From the NCBI GenBank assembly GCA_021851325.1, contig JAJZDZ010000026.1:1-39807 (forward strand): a stretch of 39,807 nt of DNA. The letters run 5' to 3'. Made by a program: the position numbers and the translations under genes. The number at the start of each line of letters is the position of its first letter. Positions within the stretch are counted from its first letter, which is position 1. Origin of the DNA: Pseudomonadota bacterium. GTDB taxonomy: Bacteria > Pseudomonadota > Alphaproteobacteria > Micropepsales > Micropepsaceae. Of this stretch, positions 1-8,173 are shown in pieces. A model generated the notes under the pieces. That model ran no database searches. It saw only the letters and a list, made by a program, of their open reading frames with translations, and was not told the origin of the DNA.

Positions 1-173
1 AGGACACTGGCGGGGCCATCAAGGGTGCCTTGCGCGGGGATGTGTTCTGGGGCTTTGGTGCAGGCGCCGAGGAACGCGCCGGAGCCATGAAGGCAGAGGG
101 AAAGTTCTTTGTCTTCCTGCCGCCAGGCTTGTGGCGACAGCTGGTGCGCCAGCGTTCGCAGACGGAAGATTGA
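1..173 (+). CDS. mltA: Membrane-bound lytic murein transglycosylase A, C-terminal end (partial)
   Basis: Only the last 56 codons are present; the gene enters from the left edge in frame from base 3 and stops with TGA at 171-173. The fragment contains DTGGAIKGALRG followed by DVFWGFGAGAEERAG, the 3D-domain signature found at the C-terminus of MltA lytic transglycosylases, where the aspartates form the active-site region. MltA cleaves the MurNAc-GlcNAc bond of peptidoglycan, leaving 1,6-anhydroMurNAc ends, and is normally an outer-membrane lipoprotein. The N-terminus cannot be seen. The next gene starts two bases after the stop, so the two are probably co-transcribed; mltA next to a Smr gene is a common alphaproteobacterial arrangement. 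The identification rests on the short 3D motif and this context. Confidence 0.85.
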   Translation, partial: DTGGAIKGALRGDVFWGFGAGAEERAGAMKAEGKFFVFLPPGLWRQLVRQRSQTED

Positions 174-175
174 GC

Positions 176-970
176 ATGAAGCGGCGAGAACCTACGGCGG
201 ATGAGGTGGTGCTGTTCGAGCTGGCTCTGAAGGATACAACGCGGCTGGCAGCGAAGTCCGCTGGCCCCAAGCTCCGTGCTTCGACCAAGCCCAAAAAGCC
301 TGGCACCCGCAAAAAGACGGACCAGAGCGCTCAGCTCCCAAACCCGGCCCTGTCGCCCACCAAGAGAAGGAGCAAAGCCACGCCTGCCCTTCTTGCAGCC
401 TCAGGTCCGCCGGAGTCTCGCGATGCCGATGAGGCAAAGCGCGGCGACCCGCGCAAGGCGGCGCAGGAACGCGCGCTTTTTGAGGCTGCGCTCAAGGATG
501 CGGTACCACTGGACGCCAGAGCTCTTGTTACCCCACACCGTCGCCCAGTCCGAAACGAGGCGAAGGGCGGCCTGCCAGCCGCTGGGGTTGGCGCCTCCGT
601 GCCGGCTCCAGGCGGCCTCGATGGGCGCCGACGCACCAAACTGAGACGCGGCGATCTTGAGCCTGAGGCCCGGCTGGATCTGCACGGTCTCACGGAAACC
701 GCAGCCCATCACGCCCTCACCGCCTTTGTCCATCAGGCCATGGCAAGAAGGTTGCGTCTTGTTCTTATCGTCACCGGCAAGGGTCTCAGCCAGGCAGACG
801 AGGACACAAGCTCCAGCGATCTCTTCAGCCGGCGCCGCGGCGTGCTGCGGCAGCTGACACCGCGCTGGCTGAAAGAACCGGAACTGGCGCGGTTTGTTGC
901 CGAAATGACGCCGGCGCATCGCCGTCATGGTGGCGAGGGAGCCCTCTATGTCTATTTGAGGAAGCCATGA
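176..970 (+). CDS. Smr/MutS2-C domain protein
   Basis: A 264-residue protein whose C-terminal third is a Smr domain. LDLHGLT lies at about residues 167-173 and TGKG at about 200-203, the two hallmark motifs of the Smr (MutS2 C-terminal) fold, which in other family members has nicking nuclease or RNA endonuclease activity. The first ~150 residues are Arg/Lys/Ala/Pro-rich and low in complexity, with a repeated pattern (FELALKD near residue 19, FEAALKD near 103), so probably disordered and possibly nucleic-acid binding. The ATG at 176 was chosen over an in-frame upstream codon at 131 because it directly follows the mltA stop and upstream codons would overlap mltA. The stop overlaps the next start (ATGA). 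Substrate unknown. Confidence 0.88.
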   Translation: MKRREPTADEVVLFELALKDTTRLAAKSAGPKLRASTKPKKPGTRKKTDQSAQLPNPALSPTKRRSKATPALLAASGPPESRDADEAKRGDPRKAAQERALFEAALKDAVPLDARALVTPHRRPVRNEAKGGLPAAGVGASVPAPGGLDGRRRTKLRRGDLEPEARLDLHGLTETAAHHALTAFVHQAMARRLRLVLIVTGKGLSQADEDTSSSDLFSRRRGVLRQLTPRWLKEPELARFVAEMTPAHRRHGGEGALYVYLRKP

Positions 971-1389
971 TGCGGCAGCAGCATCACACCCTCGTTGTCG
1001 CCACACCTGGCCCCGGTCTGACCGACATCACCGCTGAGGTGGCCCGCTTTGTAGCTGGAAGCACAATTCGTAACGGCTTGCTCACGCTCTTTGTCAAGCA
1101 CACCTCTGCTTCCTTGCTGGTTCAGGAAAATGCCGACCCCGACGTCTTGAGAGATCTGGAGCGCTTCCTGCGGAAGCTCGTTCCCCACAGCGTAGGCGAC
1201 TATCGCCATAGCGCCGAAGGTCCAGATGACATGCCGGCCCATATCCGAAGTGCTCTGACGCTGACCTCCCTTGGGGTTCCCTTTCGGGAGGGTGCCCTTC
1301 ACCTCGGCATGTGGCAGGCCGTCTACCTCTTCGAACACCGCGATAGCGGCCATCAGCGCCAGATCGCGCTGCACATCATCGGCGACTAG
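967..1389 (+). CDS. yjbQ: YjbQ family protein (UPF0047, secondary thiamine-phosphate synthase-like)
   Basis: At 140 residues this is the usual length for the YjbQ/UPF0047 family. Conserved blocks are visible: HTSASL (45-50) leading into the VQENADPDV segment, EGPDDMPAH (84-92) and GMWQAVYLFEHR (114-125). Family members fold as a compact trimeric barrel with a histidine-lined site; E. coli YjbQ has weak thiamine-phosphate synthase activity, but its true role is unsettled. The start overlaps the stop of the Smr gene (ATGA), so translational coupling is likely. The 3' end overlaps by 4 bp the convergent PfkB-family kinase gene. Family assignment is firm; the physiological reaction is not. Confidence 0.92.
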   Translation: MMRQQHHTLVVATPGPGLTDITAEVARFVAGSTIRNGLLTLFVKHTSASLLVQENADPDVLRDLERFLRKLVPHSVGDYRHSAEGPDDMPAHIRSALTLTSLGVPFREGALHLGMWQAVYLFEHRDSGHQRQIALHIIGD

Positions 1390-2378
1390 AGCAGGCCGGC
1401 GGCGACGGCGCGCGCGCGCAAGGAGGTTTCCGGACGGGCGCCGTAATGTGCAATCACTTCGGCCGCAGCAAGTGTGCCCAGCCGACCGCAGTCTGGCAGG
1501 CTGCGGCCATGACTGTAACCAAAGAGAAATCCCGCAGCGAATTGATCTCCGGCTCCGGTGGTATCAAGTACTTCGGGTACCTTATGCGCGTCCAGAACAT
1601 GCACCTCCTGGCCGGTGGCGATGACACAGCCCTTTTCGGAGCGGGTCAGTGCGGCGATGCCCTTGAACACCCGCAGGGACTGCAACACGCCGTCAAACTC
1701 TCCGGTCTCGAAAAGAGCTTTGGCTTCGGCTTCGTTGGCAAAGAGAATGTCAATCCTGTCCTTGAGCAGCGCGAGAAATTCACTGCGCCAGCGCTCCACA
1801 CAGAACGGATCAGAAAGAGTGAAGGCGACCTTGCGATCGTTCTTCCGCGCGATCCGGATCGCCTTTTCGATCGCCGCCTTGGCGGCGGGCTCGTCCCAGA
1901 GATAGCCTTCGATATAGAGCACGGTCGACGACGCGATAGCGGTGTCATCGATGTCCTCCTCGCGCAATTCGCGGCAGGCGCCCAGATAGGTGTTCATGCT
2001 GCGCTGGCCGTCAGGGGTCACGGCGATCAGACAGCATGCGGTTTGCGGACCGACGCTCGCAGCCTTGGTCGGAAAATCGATCCCGCCTGTCTCCAGTCCC
2101 CGCGCAAAGGATTTACCCAGCCGGTCGTCACGCACCTTGCCCATGAACACACCACGTCCGCCGAAGGAAGCTACACCGGCCATGGTGTTGGCGGCCGACC
2201 CGCCCGCAAGCTCACGCCCTGATGGCAGCACCTGAAGCAGCTGCTGTACGCGATAATGATCGATGAGGCTCATCACCCCCTTGGCAATGTTATGCTCGAG
2301 CAGAAAGTGATCATCCGTGGACGCGATCACGTCGACAATGGCATTACCCAATCCGGCAACGTCGTACGGCTGTGTCAT
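1386..2378 (-). CDS. PfkB-family carbohydrate kinase, probably adenosine kinase
   Basis: A 330-residue ribokinase-fold sugar or nucleoside kinase. The N-terminus reads DVAGLGNAIVDV, and the anion-hole/catalytic motif DTTGAGDQFAAGF starts at about residue 272, with the catalytic Asp in GAGD (275-278). GGSAANTM near residue 60 is the first PfkB signature region. Related alphaproteobacterial proteins are annotated as adenosine kinase (adenosine to AMP with ATP), but sugar specificity cannot be read from sequence alone. The ATG at 2378 was preferred to an upstream in-frame codon at 2408 because it gives the normal family N-terminus. It is convergent with yjbQ, overlapping by 4 bp, and follows nth on the same strand after about 150 bp. 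Confidence 0.85.
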   Translation of the reverse strand: MTQPYDVAGLGNAIVDVIASTDDHFLLEHNIAKGVMSLIDHYRVQQLLQVLPSGRELAGGSAANTMAGVASFGGRGVFMGKVRDDRLGKSFARGLETGGIDFPTKAASVGPQTACCLIAVTPDGQRSMNTYLGACRELREEDIDDTAIASSTVLYIEGYLWDEPAAKAAIEKAIRIARKNDRKVAFTLSDPFCVERWRSEFLALLKDRIDILFANEAEAKALFETGEFDGVLQSLRVFKGIAALTRSEKGCVIATGQEVHVLDAHKVPEVLDTTGAGDQFAAGFLFGYSHGRSLPDCGRLGTLAAAEVIAHYGARPETSLRARAVAAGLL

Positions 2379-2526
2379 GGTTCTGGTTCTCCGGATGTTG
2401 CTCTGCACCTGTGAAACTGCCCCCGCTTAAGCGAGGCGGGCCGGGTTCGCAAGCACCGAGCCGGTCGGGCCCGGAAATTTGACGCCGGATGACGAGGCGG
2501 CTCTGGCGCAAAGGGACGCCCGGCAC

Positions 2527-3324
2527 TCAAGCCCGCTTGGCGCGATGGACCTTACGGCGCTGCGCTTTTGCCTTTTGGGTGCGCGGTTTTACCGGTTCTG
2601 CTGTGTTGTCCAAGGCAAATGCCCCGCGCCGCGTGCGGGCCCCGCGCCCTTCTAGGGTGCCATCGGCGGTGCCCGGTTCTGCGGTCTTGGCCTCAAAGCG
2701 GCAAAGTCCGCGCACGGTGCACACCGGGCAATGCGGCTTGCGGGCCATGCAGACATAGCGGCCGTGCAGGATGAGCCAGTGATGCGCCTGCTGGCGATAG
2801 GCTGCGGGGACAATCCGCTCCAGGCCCATTTCAACGGCAAGCGGGGTCTTGCCTGGCGCAAGCCCAGTACGATTTGCGACGCGAAAGATGTGGGTGTCGA
2901 CCGCGATGGTTGGTTCGCCAAAAGCAACATTGAGCACAACATTGGCGGTTTTGCGCCCGACACCTGGAAGCGCTTCGAGCGCGGCACGATCGCGCGGCAC
3001 TTCGCCATGATGTTGTTCGATTAGGGCGCGACTGAGGGCAGCCACGTTTTTGGCCTTGGTGCGGTAAAGGCCGATGGTCCGGATGTGGTGTGCGATAATC
3101 TCTTCGCCCAGCGCAGCCATTTTTCCGGGGGTATCGGCAAGCTCGAAAAGTCCAGCTGTGGCTTTGTTCACGCTCCTATCGGTGGCTTGCGCCGAGAGCA
3201 CCACGGCAACCAGCAGGGTAAAAGCATTCAGGTAGCGAAGTTCGGTTTTTGGCTCAGGTTCCGCCGTGCGCAGCAGGGCAAAAAAGCGTTCCGCGTCCGT
3301 TTTTGAAAATGATCGCCGCATCAC
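2527..3324 (-). CDS. nth: Endonuclease III (DNA glycosylase/AP lyase)
   Basis: A 265-residue helix-hairpin-helix glycosylase that removes oxidised pyrimidines and cleaves abasic sites. LPGVGRKTA (119-127) carries the catalytic Lys125, and VDTHIFRVANR (142-152) carries the catalytic Asp143. The 4Fe-4S ligands Cys192, Cys199, Cys202 and Cys208 have the exact C-x6-C-x2-C-x5-C spacing of Nth. The core ends near residue 210; the remaining ~55 residues form a basic, low-complexity tail absent from E. coli Nth (211 residues). Start is ATG 3324 or the adjacent ATG 3321. The next gene upstream is divergent and about 100 bp away, so the promoter should lie in 3325-3425. Confidence 0.95.
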   Translation of the reverse strand: MMRRSFSKTDAERFFALLRTAEPEPKTELRYLNAFTLLVAVVLSAQATDRSVNKATAGLFELADTPGKMAALGEEIIAHHIRTIGLYRTKAKNVAALSRALIEQHHGEVPRDRAALEALPGVGRKTANVVLNVAFGEPTIAVDTHIFRVANRTGLAPGKTPLAVEMGLERIVPAAYRQQAHHWLILHGRYVCMARKPHCPVCTVRGLCRFEAKTAEPGTADGTLEGRGARTRRGAFALDNTAEPVKPRTQKAKAQRRKVHRAKRA

Positions 3325-3425
3325 ATGTCACAGATATGTCCTTCGTAGTGTTCTATAGCGCAGATCTGCGCGGAACGCGCCTGGCTAACGATCGTTTTGG
3401 AAGACACCGAATGTGGAGGACAAGC

Positions 3426-3710
3426 ATGTTGCGGAGCCTTGCCATAGTAGCGGCGCTCACGGGCGCCCTGACGCTGGCTGGATGCGGGACGACCACATCT
3501 GATCGCGCCCTGTCGGGCGCGGGGATCGGAGCGGCTGGCGGTGCGATTATTGGTGCCATGACCGGATCCGCAGCAACGGGCGCCCTGATCGGTGCGGCCG
3601 CGGGTGGGCTCACCGGTGCGGTCACCAATCCCTGTCAGCTCAATCTCGGCAGTCCGTTCTGGAAAGAGCATGGCGGGCGGCGCGGCTATGAACGCCGCTG
3701 CCATCACTAG
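3426..3710 (+). CDS. Small glycine-zipper lipoprotein
   Basis: A 94-residue protein with a lipoprotein signal: MLRS, a hydrophobic stretch, and lipobox LAGC at residues 17-20 (lipidated Cys20). It is followed by a Gly/Ala-rich segment (about 30-65) with the GxxxG spacing of glycine-zipper domains (GAGIGAAGGAIIGAMTG), which insert in or pack against membranes. The C-terminus is short and basic and contains a Cys pair. The start was chosen because GGAGGA at 3415-3420 sits at the right distance from ATG 3426; ATG 3411 lacks this. Likely an outer-membrane or periplasmic structural lipoprotein of the YMGG/17-kDa antigen type. Specific role unknown. Confidence 0.78.
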   Translation: MLRSLAIVAALTGALTLAGCGTTTSDRALSGAGIGAAGGAIIGAMTGSAATGALIGAAAGGLTGAVTNPCQLNLGSPFWKEHGGRRGYERRCHH

Positions 3711-3772
3711 TGTGAGACACGGGGACGGCAGGGCCCTTGCGTGAGCAGGGGCTCACCGGCAATTTGGTCATC

Positions 3773-4258
3773 ATGAGTCAGTCGGAGCGTGATCCCGTTT
3801 TTCTGGATGCGGTGCTGCGGCCCGCTCCACCGCTCAGCGCGCAGGCCATGGTGCTTGTGCTGGGCGCGGTCGGGCTTGTAAATTTCATTCTGGGCATGAT
3901 TTTTGTGCTCAAGGGCGCCTGGCCTGTCATGCCCTTTATGGGCCTCGATGTGCTGCTTCTGGTCTGGGCCTTTCGCCGTTGTCGACAGCGGGCGCAGAGC
4001 TATGAGCATATCGTGCTCAGCCTCAGCTGCCTGCGCATCACCCGCCATCCCTTTGGCGAGCAGACGAGCGAGATCTCGCTCAATCCCTACTGGCTCAATG
4101 TCGCGATCGAAGAAGAAGCCGAGCAGCCGCGTCATCTGCTGCTCTCAAGTCATGGCCGCTCAGTTGAAGTGGGCGGGTTCCTTGCTCCCAATGAACGTCT
4201 GCGTCTGGCACAGTTGCTGCGCCAGGCACTCACTGCCGCCAAATCCTATCGCGACTGA
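3773..4258 (+). CDS. DUF2244 family integral membrane protein
   Basis: A 161-residue protein with the DUF2244 layout. A short N-terminal segment ([13 protein letters not shown]) is followed by two hydrophobic helices at about residues 23-45 and 50-67. The ~95-residue cytoplasmic part has [19 protein letters not shown] and WLNVAIEEE blocks and a C-terminal [18 protein letters not shown] helix. Function is unknown for the family; in alphaproteobacteria it commonly neighbours nth, as here. An in-frame TTG at 3737 could add 12 residues, but ATG 3773 matches the usual start. The 3' end overlaps convergent dapB by 13 bp. Confidence 0.82.
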   Translation: MSQSERDPVFLDAVLRPAPPLSAQAMVLVLGAVGLVNFILGMIFVLKGAWPVMPFMGLDVLLLVWAFRRCRQRAQSYEHIVLSLSCLRITRHPFGEQTSEISLNPYWLNVAIEEEAEQPRHLLLSSHGRSVEVGGFLAPNERLRLAQLLRQALTAAKSYRD

Positions 4259-5061
4259 TCCAGACCGAGCACGTCACGCATGCCGTAAAGTCCAGGCTTC
4301 TTGCCTTGCCCCCAGCGCGCGGCCGTGAGCGCACCATGGGCGAAGATGGCGCGATCTTCAGCGACATGGCTCAGCTCAATGCGTTCTGAGGGTCCGGCGA
4401 GGATGACGTGGTGTTCGCCAATCACGCTTCCTCCCCGCAGTGATGCGAACCCGATCGCGCCGTTTTGGCGGGCTCCGGTATGACCCTGACGACTGAAGAC
4501 GGCCTGCTCCTTCAGGTGCACCGCACGGGCCTGGGCCGCAGCTTCGCCCAGGAGCAGTGCGGTACCCGAGGGGGCATCAGCCTTCATGCGATGATGCAGC
4601 TCGACGATTTCGATGTCGTAGGCGGCCAGAATCCGTGCCGCCTGAGCGACGAGATCGGCAAGGACCGTAACGCCGAGGCTCATGTTCCCGGATTTGATGA
4701 TGACGGCGTGACGCGCCGCGGCGCGGATCTTCTCTTCCTCATCCGCGCTGAAGCCTGTGGTGCCGATCACGTGCACGATGCGGGCCTGGGCGCACAGCCC
4801 TGCCAGCTCGACGGAAAAGCCGGGTGCCGTGAAGTCGAGGACCGCATCGGCCTCCGCGATGGCAGCCAGAGGGTCCGCACTCAGGGCAACGCCAAGTGCG
4901 GCAGTTCCGGCCATGGTACCGGCGTCCTTGCCCAGCTCCGGGTGTTCGGCAATGAGAAGGGCAGCCTTCAGCTGCAGATCCGCTGCTTCGGCGATGGCGC
5001 GCACCAGCGCCCGCCCCATGCGTCCGTCAGCCCCTGCCACCACAAGGCGAAGTCTGCTCAT
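4246..5061 (-). CDS. dapB: 4-hydroxy-tetrahydrodipicolinate reductase
   Basis: The 271-residue DapB converts 4-hydroxy-tetrahydrodipicolinate to tetrahydrodipicolinate with NAD(P)H, in lysine and meso-diaminopimelate synthesis. The Rossmann nucleotide loop GADGRMG is at 10-16 and the cofactor motif GTTGF at 100-104. The signature [15 protein letters not shown] (154-168) holds the catalytic His pair and Lys160. Length and motifs are complete. The start codon overlaps the grpE stop (ATGA), placing dapB at the end of a packed hrcA-grpE-dapB run, an unusual pairing of a lysine-pathway gene with heat-shock genes. No separate promoter is obvious inside grpE. Confidence 0.97.
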   Translation of the reverse strand: MSRLRLVVAGADGRMGRALVRAIAEAADLQLKAALLIAEHPELGKDAGTMAGTAALGVALSADPLAAIAEADAVLDFTAPGFSVELAGLCAQARIVHVIGTTGFSADEEEKIRAAARHAVIIKSGNMSLGVTVLADLVAQAARILAAYDIEIVELHHRMKADAPSGTALLLGEAAAQARAVHLKEQAVFSRQGHTGARQNGAIGFASLRGGSVIGEHHVILAGPSERIELSHVAEDRAIFAHGALTAARWGQGKKPGLYGMRDVLGLDQSR

Positions 5062-5642
5062 GCTTCCGTATCGAGCTTGGTACCGGTGTCACGCTCGGCA
5101 TTGCCCTCCTGGCGGGCCACCGTGACCATCGCCGGCCGCAGCAGCCGGTCACCGATCTGATAGCCGATCTGCACCACATCGACGATGCTGCCGGCAGGCT
5201 TGCCCCGCCCGGGAACCTCGGCAATGGCCTGATGCAGGTTGGGATCGAACCTGCCCGATGAGGTGTCGATCTGGCGGATGCCGTGGCGCTCGAGCGTGGC
5301 CATCAGCTGGCGGTCGGTCACCTCCACACCTTCGATCACCGCCTTGAGCTGCGGAGCCGCCTGCTCGCGCACCTCGGCCGGACAGGCCTGAACCGCACGG
5401 GCAAAATTGTCGGCAACCTGGAGCATGTCACGGGCAAAGGCGGTGACCGCATAAAGCGAGGCATCCTTTTTTTCCCGTTCGGCTCGCCGGCGGGTATTTT
5501 CCACCTCGGCCAGGGCCCGCAGGGCCCGGTCCTTGAGCTCGGCAACTTCCGCCCGCAGCTGGGCAATTTCCGCATCCGCTTGCTCACCGCCGCTGGCGAC
5601 AGCTTCGGTTTCCGGCAAGTCATCCTGGTGTTGATCACTCAT
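5058..5642 (-). CDS. grpE: Nucleotide exchange factor GrpE
   Basis: This 194-residue cofactor of DnaK stimulates ADP release during chaperone cycling. An acidic, probably disordered N-terminus (about 1-25) precedes a long heptad-like helix ([20 protein letters not shown], about 33-55) and the C-terminal beta domain, with family block [14 protein letters not shown] near residue 140. Length agrees with GrpE. It starts 12 bp after the hrcA stop and its stop overlaps the dapB start, so the three genes probably form one mRNA. The ATG at 5642 is the only start giving the normal acidic N-terminus. Confidence 0.96.
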   Translation of the reverse strand: MSDQHQDDLPETEAVASGGEQADAEIAQLRAEVAELKDRALRALAEVENTRRRAEREKKDASLYAVTAFARDMLQVADNFARAVQACPAEVREQAAPQLKAVIEGVEVTDRQLMATLERHGIRQIDTSSGRFDPNLHQAIAEVPGRGKPAGSIVDVVQIGYQIGDRLLRPAMVTVARQEGNAERDTGTKLDTEA

Positions 5643-5654
5643 GAAGCATCCTGT

Positions 5655-6743
5655 TCAGGCAATAAGGCGGGTTACCAGCTTGGCTGTGTAGTCCACCATG
5701 GGAATGATACGCGCATAATTGAGGCGGGTTGGCCCCAGCACAGCAATAACGCCTATGATCTTGCCTTTGGCATCGGCATAGGGCGCGGCGACAATCGAGG
5801 ATCCGGAAAGGCTGAACAAGCGGTTTTCCGAACCGATAAAGATCCGCACGCCATCGCCGTCGCGGGCCAGCTCAAGCAGACGTACCAGATCATTCTTGCG
5901 TTCAATATCATCAAACAGGGTGCGGACGCGTTCCAGATCGGTCTGGGCTTCCACGCTGTCCAGAAGATGTGAGGCGCCCCGCACGATCAGGACCTTCTCT
6001 TCGGCCTGCCGCGCCCCCTCGGTCTCGGCCAGCATGGCCAGCCCTTCGGCGACGATCTTTGCGGTCAGCGCATCGAGTTCAGCACGATGGGTTTCCAGCT
6101 CCAGGGCGAGTTCGCCCCGTGCACTCTCAAGGGTGCGGCCGCGCAGGCGGGCATTGAGATAATTGGTTGCTTCGGCCAGCGCCGAGGGGGGCAGTCCAAT
6201 GGGGGTGCTGATCAGGCGGTTTTCGACCTGGCCATCCTCGCTGACCAGCACCACGAGCACCTTGCCCGTGCCGGCAGGGACGAATTCGATGTGCTTGAGG
6301 GCGCCATCCTGGCGTGGAGCCACCACCAGTCCGGCGCAGCGCGACAGCCCCGAGAGCATGGTGGTGGCCTGGGTCAGTACCTCCTCCAGACCATGGCCGC
6401 TGCCGCTGATACGGCTCTCGAGGGCCGCCCGTTCGGAGGGGTCAAGGTCCCCGACTTCAAGCAGGCCGTCGACGAACAGGCGCAAGCCCTTTTCGGTGGG
6501 AATGCGGCCGGCACTGGTGTGGGGGGAGGCAAGGAGGCCCAGCGCCTCGAGGTCAGCCATGACGTTGCGGATGGAGGCCGGTGACAGGGAAACCGGCAGG
6601 CGCTGGCTGAGGGTCCGCGAGCCGACGGGCTCGCCGGAAGCCAGAAAGGCATCGACGAGATGACGGAATACTTCGCGCGGGCGCTCTCCGAGCTCGGAGG
6701 CGAGCCTGCGGACATCATCGGAATGGCGAGGAGCAGCGTTCAC
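5655..6743 (-). CDS. hrcA: Heat-inducible transcription repressor HrcA
   Basis: HrcA represses chaperone operons by binding CIRCE elements and is itself kept active by GroEL. The N-terminal winged helix has REVFRHLVDAFLASGEPVGS and SPASIRNVMADLEALGLL, then the wing SPHTSAGRIPTEKGLRLFVD. The central GAF-like and C-terminal parts (IGVIAVLGPTRLNYARIIPM near the end) are complete. GTG 6743 was chosen (362 residues) because an AGAGG precedes it; an in-frame TTG at 6770 would add nine residues. The gene heads hrcA-grpE-dapB and is divergent from rph with a ~115-bp gap. No CIRCE inverted repeat is present in that gap, so autoregulation by CIRCE is not supported here. Confidence 0.95.
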   Translation of the reverse strand: MNAAPRHSDDVRRLASELGERPREVFRHLVDAFLASGEPVGSRTLSQRLPVSLSPASIRNVMADLEALGLLASPHTSAGRIPTEKGLRLFVDGLLEVGDLDPSERAALESRISGSGHGLEEVLTQATTMLSGLSRCAGLVVAPRQDGALKHIEFVPAGTGKVLVVLVSEDGQVENRLISTPIGLPPSALAEATNYLNARLRGRTLESARGELALELETHRAELDALTAKIVAEGLAMLAETEGARQAEEKVLIVRGASHLLDSVEAQTDLERVRTLFDDIERKNDLVRLLELARDGDGVRIFIGSENRLFSLSGSSIVAAPYADAKGKIIGVIAVLGPTRLNYARIIPMVDYTAKLVTRLIA

Positions 6744-6817
6744 CGGACTTAAGCCTCTGTTCGGGTTCAAAAAGGGCCCGCCGCCGGGCCTGCATTGCGC
6801 GCGCGCCCCGAGAGGGC

Positions 6818-6847
6818 TAGGTAGCGCCGGTCATGCTCAACTTCAAG
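6818..6847 (-). promoter_or_regulatory. Possible promoter for hrcA-grpE-dapB
   Basis: Read on the minus strand, TTGAAG (6846-6841) and TACCTA (6823-6818) are separated by 17 bp and lie about 75 bp ahead of the hrcA GTG. The preceding C makes CTTGAA, which resembles the -35 of alphaproteobacterial sigma-32 promoters, but the -10 match is poor for both sigma-32 and the housekeeping factor. Tentative only. Confidence 0.22.
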
Positions 6848-6857
6848 GTACCCCATT

Positions 6858-7574
6858 ATGCGCCCCTCCTCACGCGCTGCCGACCAATTGCGCTCCATCC
6901 AGATTGAACCGGGCTTTGCCAAGCACGCTGAAGGCAGCTGCCTCATCAAATGCGGTGATACCCATGTGCTGGTGACGGCCTCATTGCAGGACAGCGCACC
7001 GGCATTCTTGAAGGGTACCGGCCGGGGCTGGGTGACAGCCGAATATGGCATGCTGCCACGTTCCACCCATGATCGCATGCGCCGCGAGGCGGCGCAGGGA
7101 CGGCAGTCGGGTCGTACCCAGGAAATCCAGCGCCTGATTGGGCGCGCGCTGCGGGCTGTGTGTGATCTTGGCGCTCTTGGTGAACGCCAGATCGTGCTCG
7201 ACTGCGATGTCTTGCAGGCCGATGGTGGCACCCGCACGGCGGCGATCACCGGCGGCTATGTTGCCCTCGCCCAGTGCGCCCATTTTATGAAACGCACTGG
7301 CATGCTGAAGCAGCCCCTGCTGAAGGACCAGGTTGCGGCGGTGTCCTGCGGGATCGTCAAGGGCGAGGCCGTGCTTGATCTTGATTATGCGGAAGATTCG
7401 GCGGCCGAGACCGACGCCAATTTCGTACTGACCGGACAGGGTGGCATTGTCGAGATCCAGGCGACGGCTGAGGCCGCACCCTTTTCCGATACCCAGTTCG
7501 CCCAGCTCATCGCCCTGGCGCGCAAGGGCGTCCGCGAATTGATGGTGCGCCAGAGCGAGGCTCTCGGCGCATGA
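6858..7574 (+). CDS. rph: Ribonuclease PH
   Basis: A 238-residue phosphorolytic 3'-5' exoribonuclease that trims tRNA 3' ends using phosphate. The sequence shows the PH-domain core: [19 protein letters not shown], the conserved basic run [20 protein letters not shown] that binds RNA and phosphate, and the [18 protein letters not shown] block. Length matches RNase PH. It starts a three-gene run in which each stop overlaps the next start by ATGA (rph-rdgB-hemW), an arrangement typical of alphaproteobacteria, and is divergent from hrcA. Confidence 0.97.
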   Translation: MRPSSRAADQLRSIQIEPGFAKHAEGSCLIKCGDTHVLVTASLQDSAPAFLKGTGRGWVTAEYGMLPRSTHDRMRREAAQGRQSGRTQEIQRLIGRALRAVCDLGALGERQIVLDCDVLQADGGTRTAAITGGYVALAQCAHFMKRTGMLKQPLLKDQVAAVSCGIVKGEAVLDLDYAEDSAAETDANFVLTGQGGIVEIQATAEAAPFSDTQFAQLIALARKGVRELMVRQSEALGA

Positions 7575-8173
7575 GGCTTGAACCCGGTACAAGCGTCGTG
7601 GTGGCAAGCCACAATCCCGGCAAGGTGCGCGAAATCGCCGAGCTGCTTGCCCCCTTTGCGCTGGTCATCAGAAGCGCGGCCGAGCTCGGCTTGGCCGAGC
7701 CGGAGGAAACGGGTGAGAGTTTCGCGGCGAATGCCGAACTCAAGGCTCGAAGGGCGGCCGATGCCAGCGGCTTTGTCGCGCTCGCAGATGATTCCGGCCT
7801 CGTGGTTGATGCCCTTCAGGGGGCACCTGGGATCTACTCTGCCCGATGGGCCGGACCCAATCGTGATTTTGGCATGGCCATGGATCTGATCGAACGGGAG
7901 CTGGCGCAAAAGTCGGTCACCGCGGCACAAGCCAAATTCGTTTGTGCCCTGGCCCTGGCCGAGCCTCGAGGTCGCTGCGCGATTTTTGAAGGCGAAGTGC
8001 GCGGTCAGCTGCGCTTCCCCCCCAAGGGTGACAAAGGTTTTGGCTATGATCCGATCTTTGTTGCTGAGCACATGACGCAGAGTTTTGGCGAAATCGATCC
8101 GGCGCTCAAACACAGCATGAGCCACCGCGCGAAGGCCTTTGCCAAACTTGTGGCCGCGCTCGGGCTGCCATGA
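7571..8173 (+). CDS. rdgB: XTP/dITP diphosphatase (non-canonical purine NTP pyrophosphatase)
   Basis: A 200-residue Ham1/RdgB family enzyme that hydrolyses dITP, XTP and ITP to monophosphates, keeping deaminated purines out of nucleic acids. The substrate loop [10 protein letters not shown] is at about 14-23. The metal and catalytic segments include [13 protein letters not shown] near 70-82 and GYDPIFV, and the C-terminal SHRAKAF recognises the base. Complete length. The start overlaps the rph stop and the stop overlaps the hemW start, both by ATGA, suggesting translational coupling. Confidence 0.97.
   Translation: MRLEPGTSVVVASHNPGKVREIAELLAPFALVIRSAAELGLAEPEETGESFAANAELKARRAADASGFVALADDSGLVVDALQGAPGIYSARWAGPNRDFGMAMDLIERELAQKSVTAAQAKFVCALALAEPRGRCAIFEGEVRGQLRFPPKGDKGFGYDPIFVAEHMTQSFGEIDPALKHSMSHRAKAFAKLVAALGLP

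Noticed and set aside
6744..6857. CIRCE element between hrcA and rph
   Set aside because: Looked for TTAGCACTC and its inverted partner; none present.
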